From positions 1-6,866 of the forward strand of contig JAABRW010000030.1 of the NCBI GenBank assembly GCA_011390695.1: a stretch of 6,866 bases of DNA, read 5' to 3'. A program made the translations under genes and the position numbers. Positions within the stretch are counted from its first letter, which is position 1. Every line of letters begins with the position of its first letter. Of this stretch, positions 1 to 4,760 are shown piece after piece. The notes under the pieces were generated by a model. The model made no database searches. It was not told where the DNA came from and was given only the letters and a program-made list of their open reading frames with translations. The stretch is from Desulfotignum sp. (GTDB lineage Bacteria; Desulfobacterota; Desulfobacteria; Desulfobacterales; Desulfobacteraceae).

Positions 1-241
1 GGGTCGCAAAAAGGAAAACCTTTGCATCCATTTTGCATTCTTTCAGAAAAGCTTCGGTTTTGGGATCGGGCTTGCCCGCCTGGAGCCAGAATCCCACTGC
101 CACCAGATCATAATCAAGGTCATGGGACGGGGCCTGATCAATGGGGTAGATCTCTTTTTCACCTTCGATGCTGTCATAAACGGCCTTTGCCAGTGTCTGG
201 GTGTTTCCTGATTGACTGGCATATAAAATCAGTGATGTCAT
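1..241 (-). CDS. Flavodoxin-family protein (3' part missing)
   Basis: Eighty N-terminal residues are visible; the reading frame runs off the left edge of the window. The protein opens with a beta strand followed by SQSGNT at residues 9-14, the phosphate-binding loop with which flavodoxins hold FMN. After an acidic stretch, DLVAVGFWLQAGKPD and then KTEAF and KVFLFAT follow the pattern of the Flavodoxin_3 type (short flavodoxin-like proteins, which include the BilS-type partners of bilirubin reductase). A cytosolic FMN electron carrier is the likely role; its redox partner cannot be told from this window. The ATG at 241 is well supported by AGGAGG with six bases before the start. It is the last visible gene of a minus-strand run behind the DUF429 gene. 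Its start overlaps by four bases (ATGA) the end of a 53-codon frame. Family assignment is strong; a BilS role is only a possibility. Confidence 0.9.
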   Translation of the reverse strand, partial: MTSLILYASQSGNTQTLAKAVYDSIEGEKEIYPIDQAPSHDLDYDLVAVGFWLQAGKPDPKTEAFLKECKMDAKVFLFAT

Positions 242-399
242 CTGTTTCCTCCTGTTGGTATCAGTATGTTCCTTATCCGGTCAGCCGGTCTGGCTTCAAT
301 AACAGCAACTTTCATGCCATAACTAATATATTGGGGGTTGACACCAATGGTGTGACGGCCCTTATTTTGATTATGGACAGGATATACCAGGGCCGGCAT
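238..399 (-). CDS. Possible small bridging gene, 53 aa, unknown function
   Basis: An uninterrupted minus-strand frame runs from an ATG at 399, inside the last 29 bases of the DUF429 gene, to a TGA at 238-240 that overlaps the flavodoxin start as ATGA. Such overlaps are typical of translationally coupled genes. The predicted peptide begins MPALVYPVHNQ, is basic, and ends in ILIPTGGNR. An internal ATG at 315 would give a 25-residue version starting MKVAVIEARPADR. I recognise no family. Against it: no clear ribosome binding site precedes either ATG, and codons are unlike those of the neighbours (three ATA, plus AGA and AGG, near the end). It may be a leader peptide, a small protein, or a chance open frame covering an otherwise empty 129-bp gap. 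Confidence 0.22.
   Translation of the reverse strand: MPALVYPVHNQNKGRHTIGVNPQYISYGMKVAVIEARPADRIRNILIPTGGNR
272..299 (-). promoter_or_regulatory. Weak sigma-70-like promoter candidate for the flavodoxin gene
   Basis: Read on the minus strand there is TTGAAG (positions 299-294) and, after 16 bases, GATAAG (277-272). Each hexamer matches the sigma-70 consensus at four of six positions. Transcription would start near 265, giving a leader of about 24 bases that contains the AGGAGG ribosome binding site. The flavodoxin gene could equally be read through from the upstream DUF429 gene. This is a consensus match only. Confidence 0.2.
341..353. repeat. 13-bp inverted repeat upstream of the flavodoxin gene
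   Basis: ACACCAATGGTGT has two perfect 6-bp arms around a single central base. It lies about 100 bp upstream of the flavodoxin start, between the end of the DUF429 gene and the weak promoter candidate, and within the 53-codon bridging frame. It is too short and lacks the T-run needed for an intrinsic terminator. It could be a dimeric regulator site, or chance. Confidence 0.3.
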
Positions 400-1096
400 A
401 CACAATCTGCATGATCAATCCCCGGGGATCAGTCTCTGGGACTGTCGGCAAAAAAATGAAATGATCCCTGAACGAAGCGCTGACCGCCCCGCACAGAGCA
501 TCGAGGATATCATCCACCCCGGCCTGTTTGCGCTGAAACCGGTTTTTTGCCCGGGTAATGATGGCCTCGCATGATGGCGTATATCTGGATAAAATATGCT
601 GCCGCTCCTGCTGGCCGGGCTCTGTTTTTTTGGAAAAATTTAGCGGAACAAAGCGGTTGAGGGCCAGAAATCCCAGTTCCGGATGAAACTCATGAATATC
701 CAGCTGCCTGCCGTCAGTTCCCATAAAACGGTCCAGTTCCCTGATTTTCGTCATAATGAAATAGGTCTGTCTGGACAAGCGGCGGCCGGTAACGGTGAAA
801 TTGATATTACTGGCTGACAGGTAGTCATCTGCCTGCAGGCTCTGCCGGCAGGGAGCAGGGAATATACTGGAACCCCTTTTTTTTAGCAGTTTGCGTGCAG
901 CCCTGTCGCACTGCCGCTCATGGAAACCGGCCTCCTTAAGGCCGATAGGCATGTCGATCAGGGCTGTGTCGGTGCTGTTCACCAGGCCGGTAAGTGCATC
1001 AATGGTTTCAAGAATACCGCATCTGTAAAACTGGCCGTCATCCAGCCAGACATAAAACCAGCCGCCTTTGCATCCGTCAATGCCGATATATTTCAA
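371..1096 (-). CDS. DUF429 family protein (predicted RNase H-fold nuclease)
   Basis: This is a cytosolic protein of about 241 residues matching DUF429 (COG4923, annotated as predicted nuclease); no defined biological role is established. The family landmarks are present in order: GIDGCKGGW at residues 5-13, DMPIGL at 48-53, CDRAAR at 63-68, SSIFPAP at 76-82, the acidic FHPELGF motif around Glu140, and DDILDA at 195-200. Asp7, Asp48, Glu140 and the Asp195/196/199 group are the probable metal-binding residues by analogy with RNase H folds. The start is inferred to be TTG at 1096, because GIDGCKGGW normally lies within a few residues of the N-terminus and because a longer start would overlap the upstream lipoprotein gene deeply. 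GGGAAG at 1109-1114 lies 12 bases before it, touching the stop codon of that gene. The gap to the lipoprotein gene is 17 bases, so co-transcription is likely. Family assignment is strong; the exact start is less sure. Confidence 0.9.
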   Translation of the reverse strand: MKYIGIDGCKGGWFYVWLDDGQFYRCGILETIDALTGLVNSTDTALIDMPIGLKEAGFHERQCDRAARKLLKKRGSSIFPAPCRQSLQADDYLSASNINFTVTGRRLSRQTYFIMTKIRELDRFMGTDGRQLDIHEFHPELGFLALNRFVPLNFSKKTEPGQQERQHILSRYTPSCEAIITRAKNRFQRKQAGVDDILDALCGAVSASFRDHFIFLPTVPETDPRGLIMQIVYAGPGISCP

Positions 1097-1113
1097 TTTC
1101 TGGCCAATCTTCC

Positions 1114-1671
1114 CTATTGCGGCGGAAACTGTTCGAGTATGGCTTCCACGAGCCGCCTGACTATTTCCGAGGTCTTTTGAGGGGTGGGGTGAGAAGCAAT
1201 TTCTTCTGATCCCATACCCCGCCACAAAAGTGTGTCAGACCCGGCATCATACACGTCAATGGCCAGCATGCCGACATCATATTCATACACTTTCGGTGCT
1301 GACATGATGTTAACACCGCCATAGCGGTAATATGGGCCGTAGCCGAAGCCAAACCCTGTGGTATAAGGTTCTGAATGGATTCTGGTCTTTATGGAATATT
1401 CGTAGTGCACCAGAAAATCAGGATTGCTTTTCCGGGCATACCCTTTTTCCTTCAATACCCTGTCTATGTTTTCTCGAAACCGTTTGTGCAGTAAGGGATT
1501 GTTTTCTCTGATATCATCACTTTTTTTATTCAACAAGGATTTCCAGGCATAGGTTTGCATATTTGGAAACTGCATCTGGGTATCGTAATCCTGACTTACC
1601 TGAATCCGGGAACAGCCTGCCGCCATCAAAAGCAGCAGCAGCACCAAACCTGTTATCGGTTGTGTTTTCAT
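1114..1671 (-). CDS. DUF4136 domain lipoprotein
   Basis: A 185-residue envelope lipoprotein. Residues 1-19 are a signal peptide with a run of leucines (9-15), and MAAGC ends in Cys20, the likely lipidation site; Ala at -3 is an acceptable lipobox variant. The mature part follows the DUF4136 pattern: YAW at residues 41-43 after an aromatic-rich strand, then LKEKGYARKSNPDFLVHYEY, a Gly/Tyr-rich loop (GFGFGYGPYYRYGG), a strand GMLAIDVYD, LLWRGMGSEEI, and a C-terminal helix ending LEQFPPQ. Length is normal for the family, whose function is unknown; members are common in Gram-negative envelopes. The ATG is supported by AGGAG a few bases upstream. The gene sits 44 bases after the small exported-protein gene and 17 bases before the DUF429 gene, so it looks like the middle of one transcription unit. 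Confidence 0.92.
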   Translation of the reverse strand: MKTQPITGLVLLLLLMAAGCSRIQVSQDYDTQMQFPNMQTYAWKSLLNKKSDDIRENNPLLHKRFRENIDRVLKEKGYARKSNPDFLVHYEYSIKTRIHSEPYTTGFGFGYGPYYRYGGVNIMSAPKVYEYDVGMLAIDVYDAGSDTLLWRGMGSEEIASHPTPQKTSEIVRRLVEAILEQFPPQ

Positions 1672-1715
1672 ATCGTCTCCTGCTATGTAAGGATTTTTTC
1701 TTATCGCCTTTTCTG

Positions 1716-1982
1716 TTACCCGGAAGAAGGTTTAATGCGCAGAATCCGGCCGCTGTCTGTGGATACATAAAGCCATACTTCCGGACTTTCAATCACATCA
1801 CGAATCCTCTCATCCAGATCAAGCAGAAGGCGTTCTTCCTTCACAGGCCTGTCATTGCTATCCAGAACCACCCTGTTAAGGTACGTAATGGCCAGGGCGC
1901 CGGTCAAAATGGTCTTTGCCGGGCCAGATGAAGGAAACCCCAGAAAAAATACGGTCAGTAGTATGAATAAGTAACGCATCAT
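1716..1982 (-). CDS. Small exported protein, 88 aa, unknown function
   Basis: I do not recognise a family. The first 25 or so residues form a signal peptide: MMRYLFILLTVFFLGF is hydrophobic, followed by PSSGPA and a probable cleavage site before KT. The mature portion is only about 63 residues, with a strand-like start (ILTGALAITYLNRVVLD), a charged middle (RPVKEERLLLDLDERIRDV) and a strand-rich end (EVWLYVSTDSGRILRI). It is probably periplasmic; there is no lipobox cysteine. The start at 1982 is chosen over one seven codons upstream because AGGGAG stands seven bases before it and because the signal peptide then begins properly. It is the first gene of the minus-strand run, 44 bases ahead of the DUF4136 lipoprotein, which suggests an envelope-related context. 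Confidence 0.72.
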   Translation of the reverse strand: MMRYLFILLTVFFLGFPSSGPAKTILTGALAITYLNRVVLDSNDRPVKEERLLLDLDERIRDVIESPEVWLYVSTDSGRILRIKPSSG

Positions 1983-1989
1983 CTCCACG

Positions 1990-1995
1990 CTCCCT
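1990..1995 (-). promoter_or_regulatory. Ribosome binding site that decides the start at 1982
   Basis: AGGGAG on the minus strand lies seven bases upstream of the double ATG at 1982-1977. It favours the first of these two ATGs and argues against the in-frame ATG at 2003, which would place this site inside the coding region. Confidence 0.6.
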
Positions 1996-2005
1996 TTTTT
2001 CAATA

Positions 2006-2034
2006 ATCATCGCATATTGATCACGATTTCGCAA
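2006..2034 (-). promoter_or_regulatory. Candidate sigma-70-like promoter for the minus-strand gene run
   Basis: On the minus strand TTGCGA (2034-2029) is followed after 17 bases by GATGAT (2011-2006); each matches consensus at four of six positions. The implied start near 1999 would leave a short leader of roughly 17 bases carrying the AGGGAG ribosome binding site. The position fits a promoter for the exported-protein, lipoprotein and DUF429 genes. Confidence 0.3.
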
Positions 2035-2088
2035 TGCAAAGTCCATGATTTATGCTACTGTGCGTATACAAATCTTCATGTTGCCCTG

Positions 2089-2098
2089 CAGGCGCCTG
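2089..2098. repeat. 10-bp perfect palindrome in the divergent intergenic region
   Basis: CAGGCGCCTG is its own reverse complement and lies roughly midway between the divergent gene starts at 1982 and 2210, in otherwise AT-rich sequence. It could be a regulator site serving either direction. A GC-rich palindrome of this size can also arise by chance. Confidence 0.25.
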
Positions 2099-2107
2099 AT
2101 TTACGGC

Positions 2108-2136
2108 TTGAATTTCCGTTGAAAAGGTGCTAAAAA
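2108..2136 (+). promoter_or_regulatory. Weak promoter candidate for the radical SAM gene
   Basis: TTGAAT at 2108-2113 and, after exactly 17 bases, TAAAAA at 2131-2136 form a possible -35/-10 pair. The -35 element is reasonable and the -10 element poor. The leader would be about 65 bases and would contain the tandem 9-bp repeat. No other better pair was found in this region. Confidence 0.22.
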
Positions 2137-2156
2137 AAACGCTCCCGAAAAGAGAT

Positions 2157-2174
2157 TTTTCAAACTTTTCAAAC
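2157..2174 (+). repeat. Tandem 9-bp repeat TTTTCAAAC x2
   Basis: Two exact, abutting copies of TTTTCAAAC (2157-2165 and 2166-2174) lie 35 bases before the radical SAM start codon, just upstream of the CAGGAG ribosome binding site at 2195-2200. It may be a slippage product or a short regulatory element; no function is shown. Confidence 0.55.
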
Positions 2175-2209
2175 AATGTAAATGGATATGGTAACAGGAG
2201 ATCGACCGG

Positions 2210-3829
2210 ATGCGCGTGGTCCTTGTTTTTCCGCCCAGGGCCAGCGCCACATATGTGCCCCTGGGAATTGCTTCACTGGCAGCGTTCATTGCATCGGCCG
2301 TGCCCAATGCCGGGGTCCGGCTGGCTGATCTGAATATTGACACCTGGAGACGGCTCGCCAACGCTGATCCCCGGGGACAGGACCTGCTTGATTTTGTCGG
2401 TGGCAAAACAGGCACCTTTCTGGATCCCGGGCAGACCCTTTCAATCAAACCGGTATGGGATCGTCTCAGAAGACAGATGTCTCTGCTGTGCCGCCAGGCT
2501 GAAACCTTTCTTGCCACCGGGGAATCGGATACCCTCTTTTCATCGCTGCTTAACAGCTACACCCTGCAGATTCTGGCATCTGATCCCAAACTGGTGGGAT
2601 TTTCCGTACTCTTTCCCGAACAGGTGCCCTTTGCCGCTGCCCTGGCCCGCACCCTCAGGGAGTCAGGGGGTAAAAAATCCGGCACCCGGTGCCGGGTGGT
2701 GATGGGCGGTGCCATGATGTCGGCCCTGTCGGTGCAGGATCTGTTAACCGCAGTCCCTGAAATTGATGCCGTTGTCTGCGGTGAGGGGGAAGATGCAGTG
2801 GCCGCACTTTGTACCGGTGTACCATTTTCAGATATTCCAGGGCTGACGTTCAGGCAGGGAGATGAGATCCGAAGCAATCCCAGATCCCGGACCATTTCCC
2901 TCAAGGATCTTGCCCCCCCTGATTTTTCACAGCTGCCCCTGGAGGCCTATTTCAATCCTGTCCCGGTGCTGCCCGTACTGTTTTCCAGGGGGTGTGCCTG
3001 GCGCAAATGCCGGTTCTGCTCCCATAACTTTTCCTTTAGCAGTTATCGCAGAAAACCGGTTGAGGCATTTGTGTCGGAATTGGCTGAATATCAAAGAACC
3101 CTGGGGGTTTGTCATTTTTATTCAGCAGATGAATATATCCTGCCCCGGGACATGGATGCCATCTGTGAGGAGATTCTGGCCAGGAGGCAGAAGATCTCTT
3201 TTCATATCTTGGGCAAACCCACGGCCGACTGCACACCCGGCAGCCTGGCCCTGTGGTCCGCCGCCGGCTGCCGGTGGATCGGCTGGGGCATTGAATCCGG
3301 TTCCCAGCGGCTGCTGGATCTGGTCAACAAGGGCACCTGTGTCCGGGATATCCAGATGGTGCTGAAGGATTCTGCTGCTGCAGGCATTTCCAATTTGGGA
3401 CTGATGATTTTCGGCCTTCCCAGCTCCACGGACCTGGATCTGGAACAGACACTGGCATTTCTCAGCGATGTTTATGATAGCTTGGACGGTCTGACCGCCA
3501 GTGCTTTTGTGCTTTTTGACAAAACCCATTTTGCAAGGACCGCCCGTCAGTATGGCATGCACATTGACGGCCCAGATATACTGATCAACAGCAGCAGTGC
3601 TGCAGTCAGGAGTACCCGTCTCAAATTCAGAGAACTGGCATCAGACGGATCGCTGCGGGTGCCCAGGGGGGCATTGGAGGTCTCCCGATGGCAGCGGTAC
3701 CGCAGATGGCTGGGTGAGGTGCCCCTGCTGGAACAGCTGCCGCCGGAACACTGGCTGATTCATGTAAACGGCAGATGGTCGCCTCCGGCACCTGCCCTCC
3801 CTTTTTCTTCAGACACGGAGACTGCATAA
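2210..3829 (+). CDS. B12-binding-domain radical SAM protein
   Basis: A 539-residue cytosolic enzyme of the cobalamin-binding radical SAM class (Elp3/MiaB-like core). The N-terminal part, about residues 1-200, is a Rossmann-like B12-binding domain: VVLVFPPR, YVPLGIASLAAFI, LVGFSVLFPEQ, VVMGG ending at Gly167, and GEGE at 191-194. The cobalamin histidine motif DxHxxG is not seen, as in many members that bind the cofactor without that ligand. The radical SAM core, about 255-455, has Cys262, Cys267 and Cys270 for the 4Fe-4S cluster, spaced CX4CX2C instead of the usual CX3CX2C; SADE at 305-308; GIES at 360-363; and a late FGLP strand with the typical following helix. The last 80 residues are not assigned. 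Substrate is unknown; methylation or another radical rearrangement is possible. CAGGAG lies nine bases before the ATG. The gene stands alone, convergent with the next gene 11 bases away. Confidence 0.93.
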   Translation: MRVVLVFPPRASATYVPLGIASLAAFIASAVPNAGVRLADLNIDTWRRLANADPRGQDLLDFVGGKTGTFLDPGQTLSIKPVWDRLRRQMSLLCRQAETFLATGESDTLFSSLLNSYTLQILASDPKLVGFSVLFPEQVPFAAALARTLRESGGKKSGTRCRVVMGGAMMSALSVQDLLTAVPEIDAVVCGEGEDAVAALCTGVPFSDIPGLTFRQGDEIRSNPRSRTISLKDLAPPDFSQLPLEAYFNPVPVLPVLFSRGCAWRKCRFCSHNFSFSSYRRKPVEAFVSELAEYQRTLGVCHFYSADEYILPRDMDAICEEILARRQKISFHILGKPTADCTPGSLALWSAAGCRWIGWGIESGSQRLLDLVNKGTCVRDIQMVLKDSAAAGISNLGLMIFGLPSSTDLDLEQTLAFLSDVYDSLDGLTASAFVLFDKTHFARTARQYGMHIDGPDILINSSSAAVRSTRLKFRELASDGSLRVPRGALEVSRWQRYRRWLGEVPLLEQLPPEHWLIHVNGRWSPPAPALPFSSDTETA

Positions 3830-3840
3830 AACTGTACGCA

Positions 3841-4605
3841 TCATTCATGCCGGTCTTTCAGGAGTTTGGTTCCGAATCGTGCTTCTATTGCCAGGCGGTC
3901 CCGATTTTTCTGGATTTCAGACTGCTGCTGGATGATTTTTATCTTTGTTCGGTAGGATAAAAACGACTTGAAAATGAAGTAAGCACCGCCAAGCAGGACC
4001 ATGCACAAAAGGACCCATTTGAGTTCAGAAATGGTCTGATAACTGATTTTGCCGATATATACCAGCAGGTCCGGCACTATCCAGTAAAGAAATGCCATTA
4101 CAATGACGGTGGCCCCCAATGAATAGATGTTCAAACGCCCCAGGGTTGAAAACAGTTTTTCAAATCTGGTTTCTTCAAAGCCGAACTCCCGGCTGTCTTT
4201 TGTTTCTGGCTCAGGCTGGTTTTTTTTCAGATGAAACAGATCCTCATATACCCTGACCACAAACACGACAAACAGGATCAATGCCAGGGGAATGCATATG
4301 GATAAAGCGATCCAGGTCCTGGTAGGAAATTTATTGTCAACCAGCACCCGCGTGACCACAAATCCCTCATCTTTGAAATTCTTTATCCCGGAGACCAGCT
4401 TGAATTCAGTCAAAGCATCAGCACTGTAAATATCTTCATACACCATTGTGCTGTCCGTATCATACACCCTGACAAGGGTTTGGTTTGCCGCTGAAACCAC
4501 GCAGATCATCAGAATTCCGAATTCAACCACGGCAAAGATGAATATAATATAAAACAATCCGGGAACCCGTTTTTCAAACAGTTTTCGCATCCGTTGTTCA
4601 CTCAT
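3841..4605 (-). CDS. Four-helix membrane protein with C-terminal coiled coil, unknown function
   Basis: A 254-residue inner-membrane protein; I do not recognise a named family. Likely helices are at residues 17-39, 98-117, 161-182 and 196-216. By charge the N-terminus (RMRKLFEKR) is cytoplasmic. This leaves a loop of about 58 residues (40-97) outside with alternating strand-like sequence (TLVRVYDTD, VVTRVLVD), resembling a small sensory or docking domain. A charged cytoplasmic loop (118-160, KKNQPEPETKD) follows, and a basic, heptad-like tail (219-254) rich in Gln, Lys, Arg and Glu. The start at 4605 is preferred over 4659 because GAGG stands eight bases before it and the extra 18 residues look unlike a natural N-terminus. 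Its stop lies 11 bases from the end of the convergent radical SAM gene, with no terminator hairpin between them. It follows the kinase gene on the same strand after 155 bases. Confidence 0.82.
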   Translation of the reverse strand: MSEQRMRKLFEKRVPGLFYIIFIFAVVEFGILMICVVSAANQTLVRVYDTDSTMVYEDIYSADALTEFKLVSGIKNFKDEGFVVTRVLVDNKFPTRTWIALSICIPLALILFVVFVVRVYEDLFHLKKNQPEPETKDSREFGFEETRFEKLFSTLGRLNIYSLGATVIVMAFLYWIVPDLLVYIGKISYQTISELKWVLLCMVLLGGAYFIFKSFLSYRTKIKIIQQQSEIQKNRDRLAIEARFGTKLLKDRHE

Positions 4606-4613
4606 GGGAATAT

Positions 4614-4617
4614 CCTC
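4614..4617 (-). promoter_or_regulatory. Ribosome binding site that decides the start at 4605
   Basis: GAGG within AAAGAGGAT on the minus strand lies eight bases before the ATG at 4605. No comparable site precedes the in-frame ATG at 4659, so the shorter protein is chosen. Confidence 0.6.
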
Positions 4618-4622
4618 TTTAC

Positions 4623-4651
4623 CGGCTGCCCTCAGATGCCTGTTGCAGCCG
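4623..4651 (-). other. Possible stem-loop in the leader of the membrane-protein gene
   Basis: Arms at 4623-4629 and 4645-4651 are complementary over seven bases (CGGCTGC with GCAGCCG) around a 15-base loop. In the minus-strand transcript the hairpin would sit just before the AAAGAGG ribosome binding site. There is no U-run on either side, so it is not an intrinsic terminator. The loop is large and the pairing may be accidental. Confidence 0.25.
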
Positions 4652-4718
4652 TATTCCACGATGTTAAAACAAATATTTTCCCATATTTCTCTTTTCTTTT
4701 AAAGGTAATTTTTTCCAT

Positions 4719-4749
4719 CGTGAATTTTTGGACAATTTTCCGTGAATTT
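4719..4749. repeat. Paired direct repeats CGTGAATTT, 22 bp apart
   Basis: CGTGAATTT occurs at 4719-4727 and again at 4741-4749. The start-to-start distance of 22 bases is close to two turns of the helix. Both copies lie in the AT-rich spacer between the end of the kinase gene and the start of the membrane-protein gene. Same-face repeats of this kind are often sites for response regulators or other activators; here that is an inference from spacing alone. The spacer holds no convincing promoter or intrinsic terminator. Confidence 0.5.
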
Positions 4750-4760
4750 GTTACCGCTGC

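Noticed and set aside
22..414. Plus-strand open frame of 130 codons at the left end
   Set aside because: It is antisense to the flavodoxin gene, whose FMN loop and ribosome binding site are clear, and its product is Pro/Cys-rich and without a family pattern.
1097..1225. Longer DUF429 protein starting at 1225
   Set aside because: The added 43 residues would lie inside the lipoprotein gene in another frame and show no resemblance to the DUF429 N-terminus, which begins at the strand before GIDGCKGGW.
2127..2333. Possible small gene (68 codons) before the radical SAM gene, considered as a substrate peptide
   Set aside because: It starts with GTG without a ribosome binding site, and most of it overlaps the radical SAM gene out of frame; its FSNFSN repeat is simply the tandem 9-bp DNA repeat read in frame.
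2101..2517. Minus-strand open frame of 138 codons
   Set aside because: It overlaps the start of the radical SAM gene on the opposite strand and its product is a low-quality Ser/Arg-rich sequence.
3815..3850. Bidirectional terminator between the convergent radical SAM and membrane-protein genes
   Set aside because: Only 11 bases separate the stop codons, and I could find no stable hairpin with a T-run there.
4623..4651. Intrinsic terminator after the kinase gene
   Set aside because: The stem-loop at this place is not followed by a U-run in either direction and has a 15-base loop.
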